A stretch of DNA of 64,000 nucleotides from Pseudomonas sp. 31-12. GTDB lineage: Bacteria; Pseudomonadota; Gammaproteobacteria; Pseudomonadales; Pseudomonadaceae. The notes under the pieces are model-generated. The model was not told where the DNA came from and made no database searches. It saw nothing but the letters and a program-made list of their open reading frames with translations. Position 1 is the first letter of the stretch. Each line of letters starts with the position of its first letter. The stretch spans positions 2,232,001 to 2,296,000 of the forward strand of contig NZ_CP029482.1 of NCBI RefSeq assembly GCF_003151075.1. The letters are read 5' to 3'. Both the position numbers and the translations under genes were made by a program. Positions 16,566 through 26,138 of this stretch are shown piece by piece.

Positions 16566-17756
16566 TCAGGCCTTGCGCCAATTCAGAATCACCAGCGTCA
16601 ACACCCCCGCGACAATCCCCCAGAACGCCGAGCCAATGGAAAACAGCGTCAGCCCCGACGCCGTGACCATAAAGGTAATCAACGCCGCCTCACGTTCCTT
16701 CACTTCGGTCATCGCAATGCTCAGGCCATTGATGATCGAGCCGAACAACGCCAGCGCCGCAATCGACAGCACCAGCTCTTTAGGCAGCGCCGCGAACAAC
16801 GCCGCCAGCGTTGCGCCGAACACACCGGCAATGCCGTAGAAAATCCCGCACCAGACCGCCGCCGTGTAGCGCTTGTTGCGATCCTCATGGGCATGCGGCC
16901 CGGTGCAGATCGCCGCGCTGATGGCCGCCAGATTGATGCCGTGGGAGCCGAATGGGGCCAACAGCAGCGAGGCGATGCCGGTGGTGGTGATCAGCGGCGA
17001 GGCGGGCACGGTGTAGCCGTCGGCGCGCAATACGGCGATGCCGGGCATGTTCTGCGAGGTCATCGCCACCACAAACAACGGAATGCCGATGCTGATGGTC
17101 GCGGCCAGGGAGAAGTGCGGCGTGGTCCAGACCGGCGTCGCCACTTCCAGATGGAAACCGCTGAAATCCAGCAACCCCATAAACCCCGACAGCGCGGTAC
17201 CGATCAGCAACGCCGCAAGCACCGCATAACGCGGCGACAGGCGCTTGACCAGCAGATAAGTGAAGAACATTCCCAGCACCAGCCCGGTGCGATGCTGCGC
17301 GGCGACGAAAATTTCGCTGCCGATCTTGAACAGAATCCCTGCCAGTAGCGCTGCGGCCAATGACGCCGGGATCTTTTTCACCAAGCGTTCGAAGCTGCCG
17401 GTCAGGCCGCAAATGGTCACCAGTACTGCGCAAGTGATGTAGGCACCGATGGCTTCGCCGTAGCTCACGCCGCCGAGGCTGGTGATCAGCAACGCTGCGC
17501 CTGGGGTCGACCAGGCGATGGTGATCGGCGTGCGATAACGCAGGGACAGGCCGATCGAGCACACCGCCATGCCAATCGAGATCGCCCAGATCCACGAGGA
17601 AATCTGCCCGCTGGTCAGGCCCGCCGCTTGTCCGGCCTGAAACATCAGGACCAGGGAGCTGGTGTAGCCGGTCATCATCGCAATGAAACCGGCGACGATC
17701 GCCGACGGTGACGTATCGGCCAAGGGGCGGAGCTGCGTGTGCGTGGCGTCGTTCAT
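16566..17756 (-). CDS. BenE-family benzoate/proton symporter-like transporter
   Basis: 396 aa. An inner-membrane protein with about 11-12 hydrophobic segments, matching the BenE family. Segments seen include STPGAALL and MTSQNMPGIAVLRADGY, followed by FGSHGINLAAISAAICTG. Substrate is inferred only from the family name; the neighbours are not aromatic catabolism genes but purine catabolism, so another substrate is possible. The start at 17756 (MNDATHTQLRPLADTSPSAI) is chosen because the frame upstream is REP-derived. Confidence 0.82.
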   Translation of the reverse strand: MNDATHTQLRPLADTSPSAIVAGFIAMMTGYTSSLVLMFQAGQAAGLTSGQISSWIWAISIGMAVCSIGLSLRYRTPITIAWSTPGAALLITSLGGVSYGEAIGAYITCAVLVTICGLTGSFERLVKKIPASLAAALLAGILFKIGSEIFVAAQHRTGLVLGMFFTYLLVKRLSPRYAVLAALLIGTALSGFMGLLDFSGFHLEVATPVWTTPHFSLAATISIGIPLFVVAMTSQNMPGIAVLRADGYTVPASPLITTTGIASLLLAPFGSHGINLAAISAAICTGPHAHEDRNKRYTAAVWCGIFYGIAGVFGATLAALFAALPKELVLSIAALALFGSIINGLSIAMTEVKEREAALITFMVTASGLTLFSIGSAFWGIVAGVLTLVILNWRKA

Positions 17757-17802
17757 GACAGCGGTGTTCCTTATGGCTAACGGTGACTTCAGCGTGGCTT
17801 TT

Positions 17803-17933
17803 GTGGCGAGGGAGCTTGCTCCCGCTCGGCGGCGAAGCCGTCGTAAACCCTGCTGACACGTTTTGATTGAAGCTGCGATCAGGTTGGTTTTGGGGCCGCT
17901 TCGCAGCCCAGCGGGAGCAAGCTCCCTCGCCAC
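17803..17933. repeat. REPIN
   Basis: GTGGCGAGGGAGCTTGCTCCCGC and its inverse GCGGGAGCAAGCTCCCTCGCCAC bound about 85 bases. Lies between the divergent benE-like and GntR genes. Confidence 0.9.
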
Positions 17934-18044
17934 TGAGTTTGTACGGATCTCAAATTTATGGATTCAAGCCTAAACTCAAAAGTAACCAACCGTTGCGATA
18001 CAGCAGAAGCGACAAACAGCCGTACAGTCGTGTTGCCACCATCC

Positions 18045-18056
18045 ATTGTGTACAAT
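18045..18056. promoter_or_regulatory. Candidate GntR (FCD-family) operator
   Basis: ATTGTGTACAAT has inverted ATTGT/ACAAT arms, resembling operators of FCD-type GntR proteins. It is about 90 bases upstream of the GntR gene at 18149 and may serve autoregulation. Confidence 0.4.
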
Positions 18057-18148
18057 CGCGGTGTTTTTTACGCGATACTTGCCAGCGACCCACTGTGCCG
18101 TATTACAGTCACGGTCAATTCGCCGCAGTTCTCCCGACTCGAGTGCCC

Positions 18149-18913
18149 ATGAACGAACAGTTGCAGCCCCTAAAGAAACAACCGCGAGCAGGCAAAGCCG
18201 GCCGCAGCGGTACCCAGGACGATATTGTCTACGCGCATATCTTCGAGGCCATCCTCGAACAGCGTCTGGCGCCCGGCACCAAGTTGAGCGAAGAAGCGCT
18301 GGGGGAAATTTTCGGGGTCAGTCGCACCATCATTCGCCGCGCGCTATCGCGCCTGGCCCATGAAGGCGTCGTGCTGCTGCGTCCGAATCGCGGCGCTGTC
18401 GTTGCCAGCCCGAGTGTCGAAGAGGCCCGTCAGGTGTTCCTCGCGCGGCGTCTGGTCGAGCGCGCGATCACTGAACTGGCGGTTCAGCATGCCACTGCCG
18501 AGCAGATTGCCGAGCTGCGGCAGATGGTCGACGACGAACGGGACAGCTTCTCCCGTGGCGATCGCGGTGCCGGCATCCGTCTGTCGGGCGAATTCCACCT
18601 GAAACTGGCCGAAGCGGCGAAGAACGCACCGCTGATCAGCTTCCAGCGCAGCCTGGTGTCCCAGACTTCGCTGATCATCGCCCAGTACGAGAGCGGCAAC
18701 CGTTCCCACTGTTCCTACGACGAGCACACCCAACTGATCGACGCCATTGAAGCGCGCAACGGTGAGTTGGCGGTGAACCTGATGATGCATCACATGGATC
18801 ACATCGACAGCAAACTCAACCTCGACGAAGAAAGCGCGTCGGATGATTTGCATGCGGTGTTCTCGCATTTGTTGCAGACCAAGAAGCCGGGGCGGCCGGC
18901 AGCCAAACTCTGA
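18149..18913 (+). CDS. GntR-family (FCD) transcriptional regulator, probably of purine catabolism
   Basis: 254 aa. A winged-helix domain at about 25-95 contains ILEQRLAPGTKLSEEALGEIFGVSRTIIRRALSRLAHEGVV, followed by an all-helical FCD ligand-binding domain with conserved D...H...H metal-type residues (HLKLAEAAKN, DEHTQLIDAI). It is convergent with guaD and the xdh genes, so a role in sensing a purine intermediate is inferred from position only. The start at 18149 avoids a long upstream extension through the REPIN. Confidence 0.85.
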   Translation: MNEQLQPLKKQPRAGKAGRSGTQDDIVYAHIFEAILEQRLAPGTKLSEEALGEIFGVSRTIIRRALSRLAHEGVVLLRPNRGAVVASPSVEEARQVFLARRLVERAITELAVQHATAEQIAELRQMVDDERDSFSRGDRGAGIRLSGEFHLKLAEAAKNAPLISFQRSLVSQTSLIIAQYESGNRSHCSYDEHTQLIDAIEARNGELAVNLMMHHMDHIDSKLNLDEESASDDLHAVFSHLLQTKKPGRPAAKL

Positions 18914-18927
18914 TACCGCGTCGCGCC

Positions 18928-19019
18928 CATCGCGGGCAAGCCACGCTCCCACAGGATTGCGCAGTAACGCAAATCTTGTGAACCCCACAAATCCTGTGGG
19001 AGCGGGCTTGCCCGCGATG
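18928..19019. repeat. REP pair
   Basis: CATCGCGGGCAAGCCACGCTCCCACA and its inverse TGTGGGAGCGGGCTTGCCCGCGATG. Lies between the convergent GntR and guaD genes. Confidence 0.85.
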
Positions 19020-19036
19020 GCGGACTGAGAGGCAAT

Positions 19037-19074
19037 AAAAATCCCCCGGGCTGTACAGCGACGGGGGATTTTTT
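19037..19074. terminator. Bidirectional terminator between GntR gene and guaD
   Basis: AAATCCCCCG and CGGGGGATTT form the stem, with T runs on both strands. It can end both the GntR transcript and the guaD transcript, which converge here. Confidence 0.9.
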
Positions 19075-19087
19075 ATGGGCGCAACTT

Positions 19088-20392
19088 TTAGCGCTGATGC
19101 ACCTGATTACCCGCCGCATACGTCTGCAGAACAGTCCGGTCATCCCCCAGCGTCATCAGCACAAACAACGTCTCGGCAATGTTATTGGCCTGCTTCAAAC
19201 GATAACTCAGCAACGGCGTGGCGTTGTAATCCAGCACCAGGAAGTCCGCGTCGGTGCCCGGTTGCAGGGTGCCGATCTTGTCTTCCAGACGCAGCGCCTG
19301 CGCACCGCCGAGAGTCGCCAGGTACAACGATTTGAACGGGCTCAGTCGAGCACCTTGCATCTGCATGACTTTGTACGCCTCGTTCAACGTTTGCAGCAGC
19401 GAGAAACTGGTGCCGCCGCCGACGTCCGTGCCCAAACCGACATTGAGTTTGTGCTTCTCGGCCATCGGCAGGTTGAACAGGCCACTGCCGAGGAAGAAGT
19501 TGGAAGTCGGGCAGAACGCAATCGCTGAACCCGTCTCCGCCAGCCGCGCGCATTCGTCGTCGCACAGGTGCACGCCGTGGGCAAACACCGAGCGCTCGCC
19601 CAGCAATTGGTAGTGATCGTAAACGTCCAGGTAGCCCTTGCGCTCGGGGAACAGTTCCTTGACCCACTCGACTTCCTTCAGGTTTTCGCTGATGTGGGTC
19701 TGCATGTACAGGTCCGGGTATTCACTCAGCAACTGGCCGGCGAGGGTCAGTTGTTCCGGGGTGCTGGTCGGGGCAAAGCGCGGGGTGACCGCGTAGTGCA
19801 AGCGGCCCTTGCCGTGCCAGCGCTCGATCAGCGCCTTGCTTTCGACGTAACTGGATTCGGCGGTGTCGGTCAGGTAGTCCGGTGCGTTCCGGTCCATCAT
19901 CACCTTGCCGGCGATCATCCGCAGGTCCAGCTGTTCGGCGGCCTCGAAGAACGAATTCACCGATTGCGGGTGCACGCTGCCGAACACCAGGGCCGTGGTG
20001 GTGCCGTTGCGCAGCAATTCCTTGATGAAAATGTCCGCGACTTCATCGGCGTGAGCCTTGTCGGCGAACTGGCTTTCGCACGGGAAGGTGTAGGTGTTGA
20101 GCCAGTCCAGCAACTGCTCGCCGTAGGCGCCGACCATGCCGGTTTGCGGCAGGTGAATGTGGGTGTCGATGAAGCCCGGGGTGATCAGCGCGTCCTGATA
20201 ATGAGTGATCTCGATATCGGCCGGCAGGGTCGGCAGCAATTCGCTGGCGTGGCCGAGGGCGCTGATCTGGCCGTTATCGACCACCAGCAGGCCGTCTTCG
20301 AAATACTCATACGAGGCTTCGATGCCCACTTCGGCAGGGTCGGCGATGCTGTGCAGGATGGCGGCGCGGTAGGCTTTGCGAGTCAAAGGCAT
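19088..20392 (-). CDS. guaD: Guanine deaminase
   Basis: 434 aa. A zinc-dependent amidohydrolase converting guanine to xanthine, the substrate of the xanthine dehydrogenase encoded just upstream. Motifs seen are PGFIDTHIHLPQ with two metal-ligand histidines, MQTHISEN with a third, and the aspartate in LGTDVGGGTSFS. The start at 20392 (MPLTRKAYRAAILHS) lies nine bases after the xdhC stop, so it is the last gene of an xdhA-xdhB-xdhC-guaD set. Confidence 0.95.
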   Translation of the reverse strand: MPLTRKAYRAAILHSIADPAEVGIEASYEYFEDGLLVVDNGQISALGHASELLPTLPADIEITHYQDALITPGFIDTHIHLPQTGMVGAYGEQLLDWLNTYTFPCESQFADKAHADEVADIFIKELLRNGTTTALVFGSVHPQSVNSFFEAAEQLDLRMIAGKVMMDRNAPDYLTDTAESSYVESKALIERWHGKGRLHYAVTPRFAPTSTPEQLTLAGQLLSEYPDLYMQTHISENLKEVEWVKELFPERKGYLDVYDHYQLLGERSVFAHGVHLCDDECARLAETGSAIAFCPTSNFFLGSGLFNLPMAEKHKLNVGLGTDVGGGTSFSLLQTLNEAYKVMQMQGARLSPFKSLYLATLGGAQALRLEDKIGTLQPGTDADFLVLDYNATPLLSYRLKQANNIAETLFVLMTLGDDRTVLQTYAAGNQVHQR

Positions 20393-20400
20393 GTGATTTC

Positions 20401-21246
20401 TCAACTGTTGGCTTGGCTGCGGCGTGAAGCAGGCAGCAGTTTGGCAATCGATGATCCGGCGCTGGCGGTTTGCTGGCCGAAACTGGCGTTATAGGTGGCG
20501 ATGATTTCGCCGGCGATGGAGATGGCGATTTCCACAGGCAACTTGCCTTTGACTTCGCCGATGCCCATCGGGCAGCGCATGCGTTGCAGCACGGCGCTGT
20601 CGAAACCACGGTCACGCAAGCGGTGTTCGAACTTCACCCGTTTGGTCTTCGAACCGATCAGGCCGAAGTAGGCGAAGTCGTTGCGCTTGAGGATCGCGGC
20701 GGTGAGTTCGAGGTCGAGCTGGTGGTTGTGGGTCATGACGATGCAGTAGCTGCCGGCGGGCAGGTTGTCGATTTCATCCACCGGTTCTTCGGCGACGATT
20801 TTGCGCACGCCGTGAGGGATCTGTTCGGGGAATTGCGCTTCCCGCGAATCAATCCAGCGCACCCGGCAGGGCAGGCTGGCGAGCAGCGGCACCAGTGCCC
20901 GGCCGACATGGCCGGCGCCGAACACGGCGATCTGCGCCTGGACCTGGCCCATCGGTTCGAACAGCAACACGGTCACGCCGCCGCAGCACTGGCCCAGGCT
21001 GGCGCCGAGGCTGAAGCGCTCCAGGTGCGTGTCTTGTTTGCCGCTGGCCAGCATCTCGCGGCCGATCTGCATGGCCTTGTATTCCAGGTGCCCGCCACCG
21101 ATGGTGTCGAAGGTCTGGGTGGCGCTGATGACCATTTTCGAACCGGCATTGCGCGGCGTGGAGCCGAGCTCTTCGATGATGGTCACCAAGACGCAGGGTT
21201 CACCCTGGGATTGCAGGTCGGCGAGGGCGTCGATCCAGTTGTACAT
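20401..21246 (-). CDS. xdhC: Xanthine dehydrogenase accessory protein XdhC
   Basis: 281 aa. XdhC-type chaperone that handles the molybdenum cofactor and its sulfuration for XdhB. It shows GSTPRNAGSKM near the start, the Rossmann-type VFGAGHVGRALV motif and FAYFGLIGSKTKR. The ATG at 21246 has GAGGTGA five bases upstream; a GTG two codons earlier is inside that ribosome binding site and is rejected. Confidence 0.95.
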   Translation of the reverse strand: MYNWIDALADLQSQGEPCVLVTIIEELGSTPRNAGSKMVISATQTFDTIGGGHLEYKAMQIGREMLASGKQDTHLERFSLGASLGQCCGGVTVLLFEPMGQVQAQIAVFGAGHVGRALVPLLASLPCRVRWIDSREAQFPEQIPHGVRKIVAEEPVDEIDNLPAGSYCIVMTHNHQLDLELTAAILKRNDFAYFGLIGSKTKRVKFEHRLRDRGFDSAVLQRMRCPMGIGEVKGKLPVEIAISIAGEIIATYNASFGQQTASAGSSIAKLLPASRRSQANS

Positions 21247-21282
21247 ATTCACCTCAACATTTCTGTTGTCTGTTCGGGCCTC

Positions 21283-21347
21283 ATCGCTAGCAGGCTAGCT
21301 CCCACAAGGGAATGCATTCCAAATGTGGGAGCTAGCCTGCTAGCGAT
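21283..21347. repeat. Perfect REP-type inverted repeat between xdhB and xdhC
   Basis: ATCGCTAGCAGGCTAGCTCC and GGAGCTAGCCTGCTAGCGAT pair over more than 20 bases around a short loop. It lies inside the xdh cluster, so it could weaken xdhC and guaD expression relative to xdhAB. Confidence 0.85.
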
Positions 21348-21363
21348 TGGCCGCGCCTCGGTA

Positions 21364-23763
21364 TCAGAGCGAAGCCAACTCCGGCTCAGCCTCAACGGCT
21401 TTGGCCGCCTTCAACTGCCGCATCTGCTCACACCCCCACAACACCCGCTCCGGGGTCGCCGGGGCATCGATCTTCGGTTGATGCATGTAGTCACCGAGGC
21501 TCGCCACCGCATCTTTGATCGCGCACCACGACGCGATGCCGAGCATGAACGGCGGCTCACCCACGGCCTTGGAATGGAACACCGTGTCTTCCGGGTTCTT
21601 GCGGTTCTCAACCAGCTTCACCCGCAGGTCGAGCGGCATGTCGGCCACGGCGGGAATCTTGTAGCTGGCCGGGCCGTTGGTCATCAGCTTGCCCTTGTTG
21701 TTCCACACCAGTTCTTCCATGGTCAGCCACCCCATGCCCTGGATGAAACCGCCCTCGACCTGGCCAATGTCGATGGCCGGGTTCAGCGAGTCGCCGACGT
21801 CGTGGAGGATGTCGGTACGGAGCATTTTGTACTCGCCGGTCAGGGTGTCGATGATCACCTCGCAACAGGCGGCACCGAACGCGTAGTAATAGAACGGACG
21901 ACCGCGCGCCTGGCTACGGTCGTAGAAGATTTTCGGGGTCTTGTAGAAGCCGGTGCTCGACAGCGACACCTGGGCGAAATACGCCTGCTGGATCAGCGCT
22001 TCGAACGTCAGGATGTGATCGCGAACCCGCACATGGCCGTTGTGGAATTCCACATCTTCTTCGCTGACCTTGTACTGGCGCGCGGCGAATTCCACGAGGC
22101 GTTTCTTGATGATCTCAGCGGCGTTCTGTGCAGCTTTACCGTTGAGATCGGCACCACTGGAAGCAGCGGTCGGCGAGGTGTTCGGCACCTTGTCGGTATT
22201 GGTGGCGGTGATCTGCACGCGGTCCATTTCCACCTGGAATACTTCGGCCACCACCTGCGCAACTTTGGTGTTCAACCCTTGACCCATTTCAGTGCCGCCA
22301 TGGTTCAGGTGGATGCTGCCGTCGGTGTACACATGGACGAGCGCACCGGCCTGGTTGAGGAAGCTGGCGGTGAAGGAAATACCGAATTTCACCGGGGTCA
22401 GCGCCAGGCCTTTTTTCAGGATCGGGCTGTTCGCGTTGTAACGACGGATCGCTTCGCGGCGCTCGGCGTACTGGCTGCTTTCTTCCAGTTCGGCGGTCAT
22501 TTCCTCGAGCATGTTGTGCTCGACGGTCTGGTAGTAATGGGTGACGTTGCGCTCGGTCTTGCCGTAGTAGTTGGCCTTGCGCACCGCCAGCGGATCGAGG
22601 CCCAGATGACGGGCGATCGCGTCCATCACTTCTTCGATGGCGACCATCCCTTGCGGGCCGCCGAAGCCACGGTAAGCAGTGTTAGACGCGGTGTTGGTCT
22701 TGCAGCGATGACCATTGATGGTCGCATCGCCCAGGTAGTACGAGTTGTCGGCGTGAAACATTGCGCGGTCGACAATCGATGCTGACAGGTCCGGCGAGCA
22801 GCCGCAGTTGCCGGCCAGTTCCAGGGCGATGCCGTGCAGGCGACCGGTGCTGTCGAAGCCGACGTCATACTCGACGTAAAACGGGTGGCGCTTGCCGGTC
22901 ATCAGCATGTCTTCGACGCGTGGCAGGCGCATCTTGGTCGGCTGGCCGGTGAGGTGCGCGACCACTGCGCACAGGCACGCCGGGCTCGCGGCCTGGGTTT
23001 CCTTGCCACCAAAACCGCCGCCCATGCGGCGCATGTCGACGACGATTTTGTTCATCGACACGTCGAGCACTTCAGCGACAAGCTTCTGCACTTCGGTGGG
23101 GTTCTGCGTCGAGCAGTAAACGATCATCCCGCCGTCTTCAGTCGGCATCACCGAAGAGATCTGGGTTTCGAGGTAGAAGTGTTCCTGGCCACCGATGTGC
23201 AGCGTGCCTTGAATACGATGTTCAGCGGTCGCCAAGGCGCCGGCCGAATCGCCGCGCTGATGGGTGTGGCTGTCGAGCACGAAATGGCGTTTGCGCAACG
23301 CTTCGACCACGTCCAGCACCGGCTCGAGATCTTCGTATTCGATGATCGCGGCCATCGCGGCTTTGCGTGCGGTTTCCAGGTCTTTTGCAGCCACGGCGAG
23401 CACCGGTTGACCGACGAATTGCACGTCATCAATCGCCAGCAGCGGATCACCCGGCAGCAACGGACCGATGTCTTTCAGTCCCGGCACGTCTTCGTGGGTA
23501 ATGACGATGCGCACGCCTTCGAAGGCGTAGCAGGGCTTGGTGTCGATGCTGATAATTTTCGCGTGGGCACGGTCCGACAGGCGTGCGTAAAGGTGCAGCT
23601 GATTGGGAAACTCCAGGCGGTCGTCGATGTACTGCGCTTCACCGGACACGTGCTTGGCGGCGCTGTCGTGCTTGACGCTGCGGCCGACACCGGTGGTCAG
23701 GTCCTTGGCGAACAGTTCAGCCAGTTCGGCCTGGGTCTTCTCTACGGCGTGATGGTTAGACAT
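21364..23763 (-). CDS. xdhB: Xanthine dehydrogenase, molybdopterin-binding subunit
   Basis: 799 aa. Catalytic subunit oxidising hypoxanthine and xanthine to urate. Seen are RRMGGGFGGKE, which contacts the molybdopterin, NTAYRGFGGPQG with the substrate-binding arginine, and the active-site glutamate in KAVGEPPF near the C-terminus. Length is normal for the bacterial XdhB type. Its start overlaps the end of xdhA by eight bases. Confidence 0.97.
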   Translation of the reverse strand: MSNHHAVEKTQAELAELFAKDLTTGVGRSVKHDSAAKHVSGEAQYIDDRLEFPNQLHLYARLSDRAHAKIISIDTKPCYAFEGVRIVITHEDVPGLKDIGPLLPGDPLLAIDDVQFVGQPVLAVAAKDLETARKAAMAAIIEYEDLEPVLDVVEALRKRHFVLDSHTHQRGDSAGALATAEHRIQGTLHIGGQEHFYLETQISSVMPTEDGGMIVYCSTQNPTEVQKLVAEVLDVSMNKIVVDMRRMGGGFGGKETQAASPACLCAVVAHLTGQPTKMRLPRVEDMLMTGKRHPFYVEYDVGFDSTGRLHGIALELAGNCGCSPDLSASIVDRAMFHADNSYYLGDATINGHRCKTNTASNTAYRGFGGPQGMVAIEEVMDAIARHLGLDPLAVRKANYYGKTERNVTHYYQTVEHNMLEEMTAELEESSQYAERREAIRRYNANSPILKKGLALTPVKFGISFTASFLNQAGALVHVYTDGSIHLNHGGTEMGQGLNTKVAQVVAEVFQVEMDRVQITATNTDKVPNTSPTAASSGADLNGKAAQNAAEIIKKRLVEFAARQYKVSEEDVEFHNGHVRVRDHILTFEALIQQAYFAQVSLSSTGFYKTPKIFYDRSQARGRPFYYYAFGAACCEVIIDTLTGEYKMLRTDILHDVGDSLNPAIDIGQVEGGFIQGMGWLTMEELVWNNKGKLMTNGPASYKIPAVADMPLDLRVKLVENRKNPEDTVFHSKAVGEPPFMLGIASWCAIKDAVASLGDYMHQPKIDAPATPERVLWGCEQMRQLKAAKAVEAEPELASL

Positions 23764-25210
23764 AAGCGGTCACCCGAGTCTCGATGTGCGGCGTTTGCAG
23801 TTCGATGAAGTATTTGCGCAGCAGGTTTTGCGCGCTGAGCAGGCGATATTCCTTGCTGGCGCGGAAGTCCGAGAGCGGCGTGAAATCTTCGGCCAATGCG
23901 GCGCAGGCGCGTTCGACGGTGGCGTGGTTGAACGGTGAGCCGAGCAGCACGGTTTCGCAGTTGTTGGCGCGTTTCGGAATCGCGGCCATGCCACCGAACG
24001 CCACACGGGCGTCGGCGATCACGCCGTTTTCGATGCGCAGGTTGAACGCGGCGCAGACGGCGGAAATATCATCGTCCAGGCGTTTGGAAACCTTGTACGC
24101 ACGGAACAGTTGTTCGGCGCTGGCACGCGGCACGATGATCTTTTCGATGAACTCGCTTTCCTGGCGCGCGGTGACCCGGTAATCGATGAAGTAATCTTCC
24201 AGCGCCATCGTCCGGCGGACTTCGCCCTTGCACAAAACGATCTGCGCGCCCAACGCGATCAGCAGGGGAGGCGAGTCACCGATTGGCGAAGCGTTGCCGA
24301 TGTTGCCGCCGAGGGTGCCCTGGTTGCGGATCTGCAGTGAAGCGAAGCGTTGCAGCAGTTCGCCGAAGTCCGGGTACTCGGCTTTCAAGGCTTCGTAGCA
24401 ATCGGAGAGGGCCGTCGCGGCGCCGATTTCCAGGCGGTCGTCGAAGCGCTCGATGCGTTTCATTTCAGCGACGTTGCCGACGTAGATCATCACCGGCAAT
24501 GCGCGGTGGAACTGGGTGACTTCCAGCGCCAGGTCCGTACCGCCGGCCAGCAGCCGGGCCTGTGGATAAGCATCGTAAAGGTCTGCCAGATCGGCCACGG
24601 TCAGCGGCACCAGGCAGCGTTTGTCGCCACTGTTGAGTTCGCCGATGTCGGTGGGAGCGATGGCTTTCAGGCGGGCGATGGTGTCGGCTTCGCGAGCGTC
24701 GAACTGATCCGTTTGCTTGTCGCAGCAGGATTGTTCGGCGGCGGCCAGAATCGGCCGATAGCCAGTGCAGCGGCAGAGATTGCCGGCCAGCGCTTCGTGG
24801 GCTTTATGGGCGTCGGGTTGATCGCTGTTCTTTTGCAGCGCAAACAGCGACATTACGAAGCCCGGGGTGCAGAAGCCGCACTGCGAGCCGTGGCACTCGA
24901 CCATGGCTTTCTGCACGCTGTGCAGTTCGCCCTGGTGCTTGAGGTCTTCGACGCTGATCAGTTGTTTGCCGTGCAATGACGACACGAACGTCAGGCACGA
25001 GTTGAGGCTGCGATAGCGAATGTGTTCGCGGCCATCGTCATCCGTTTGCAGCTCGCCGACCACCACGGTGCAGGCGCCGCAGTCACCGCTGGCGCAGCCT
25101 TCTTTGGTGCCGGGTTTGCCCACATGGTCGCGCAGATAATTGAGCACGGTCAGGTTTGGGTCCAGGGCGTGCTCGCTACGGAGTTCCTGGTTAAGTAAAA
25201 ACTGGATCAC
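23756..25210 (-). CDS. xdhA: Xanthine dehydrogenase, FeS/FAD small subunit
   Basis: 484 aa. Residues 1-165 carry two [2Fe-2S] clusters: CASGDCGAC with its fourth Cys in LNSCLTF, and CGFCTPG with CRCTG. Residues about 195-480 form the FAD-binding domain with LLAGGTDLALEV and QGTLGGNIGNASPIGD. It takes electrons from XdhB to NAD. First gene of the xdh operon; two tandem repeat elements lie in its promoter region (25268-25306). Confidence 0.97.
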   Translation of the reverse strand: MIQFLLNQELRSEHALDPNLTVLNYLRDHVGKPGTKEGCASGDCGACTVVVGELQTDDDGREHIRYRSLNSCLTFVSSLHGKQLISVEDLKHQGELHSVQKAMVECHGSQCGFCTPGFVMSLFALQKNSDQPDAHKAHEALAGNLCRCTGYRPILAAAEQSCCDKQTDQFDAREADTIARLKAIAPTDIGELNSGDKRCLVPLTVADLADLYDAYPQARLLAGGTDLALEVTQFHRALPVMIYVGNVAEMKRIERFDDRLEIGAATALSDCYEALKAEYPDFGELLQRFASLQIRNQGTLGGNIGNASPIGDSPPLLIALGAQIVLCKGEVRRTMALEDYFIDYRVTARQESEFIEKIIVPRASAEQLFRAYKVSKRLDDDISAVCAAFNLRIENGVIADARVAFGGMAAIPKRANNCETVLLGSPFNHATVERACAALAEDFTPLSDFRASKEYRLLSAQNLLRKYFIELQTPHIETRVTAYV

Positions 25211-25267
25211 GGAAGGCCTCGCAGACTCATTATTGTTGTTAACCGACTTGGACCGAATTTATCAGGT

Positions 25268-25306
25268 CTGACTTTGCGGTCAATGATTTTCTGACTTAAA
25301 GGTCAG
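25268..25306. promoter_or_regulatory. Two tandem operator-like repeats in the xdhA/GntR divergent region
   Basis: CTGACTTTGCGGTCA (25268-25282) and CTGACTTAAAGGTCA (25291-25305) share CTGACTT-N3-GGTCA. Their starts are 23 bases apart, about two helical turns; the second is also palindromic as CTGAC-N6-GTCAG. They lie 58-96 bases upstream of the xdhA start and are candidate sites for a purine-responsive regulator. Confidence 0.5.
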
Positions 25307-25476
25307 GAAACAGCATTTTGTCGATCAACGACTCGTTCCTTCATTATTGACCCTCGCGGGTTAGCCTGCTTTTTGCTTGATTCGTGCCAAAAACCGCTGA
25401 GTGGGCACTCCGCCATGACCCTTCATGTGCGCTACACTGCGCCGCTTGTGCAGATCGAAGAATTTGAAGGACACAC

Positions 25477-26136
25477 ATGACGTTCAAGGCGCCGGACAGC
25501 CTCGCCGAGCAAATCGCCCATCACCTCGCCGAACGCATCATTCGTGGCGAAATGAAGCCGGGAGAGCGCATCCAGGAACAGAAGGTCACGCTGGCCCTCA
25601 ATGTCAGCCGCGGTTCGGTCCGTGAGGCCTTGCTGATCCTCGAGCGCCGCCACCTGATCGCGATCCTGCCGCGACGCGGTGCCCACGTCACCGAGCTCAC
25701 CGCCCATAAGGTGCAGAGCCTGTGCACGCTGATGAGCGAGCTCTATATTCTGCTAGGCAATGCCGTGGCCAAAGGCTGGCAGGTCCAGGCCGACATGGCG
25801 CCGTTCGTGCAGATCCAGCAGCGCCTGGCCGCGAGCTACGAGCGGCAGGACATCCGCACCTTCGTCGACGACAGCTTCAACGTGATGCGCGCCGCGTACC
25901 CGTTTGCCAACAACCCGTACTTGCAGGAAACCGTCGAGAACTTGCAGCCGGCCATGAGTCGCGCGTATTTCCTCGCCCTGGACCAGCGCAAGGCGTCGAT
26001 GAGCGAGTTCCTCGAACTGTTCGAACGCTTGCTCGCGGCCGTACTGGCCCGTGACTTTCCGCAGATCCGCGAAGTGCTGACGGCCTATGCCCAGCGCAGC
26101 AGCGATCTGGTGGTTTCTGCCCTGACGGACGCTTAA
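25477..26136 (+). CDS. GntR-family (FCD) transcriptional regulator
   Basis: 219 aa. A winged-helix domain (about 8-75) contains ALNVSRGSVREALLILERRHLI, followed by a helical FCD-like effector domain. Divergent from xdhA and separated by 266 bases that contain the tandem repeats, so it may control xdhABC. It ends two bases before the smc start codon, so smc may be partly co-transcribed. Confidence 0.85.
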   Translation: MTFKAPDSLAEQIAHHLAERIIRGEMKPGERIQEQKVTLALNVSRGSVREALLILERRHLIAILPRRGAHVTELTAHKVQSLCTLMSELYILLGNAVAKGWQVQADMAPFVQIQQRLAASYERQDIRTFVDDSFNVMRAAYPFANNPYLQETVENLQPAMSRAYFLALDQRKASMSEFLELFERLLAAVLARDFPQIREVLTAYAQRSSDLVVSALTDA

Positions 26137-26138
26137 GC

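Noticed and set aside
20470..22785. 771-codon open frame antisense to xdhC and xdhB
   Set aside because: It runs across two well-supported genes and a REP inverted repeat, with no recognisable domain.
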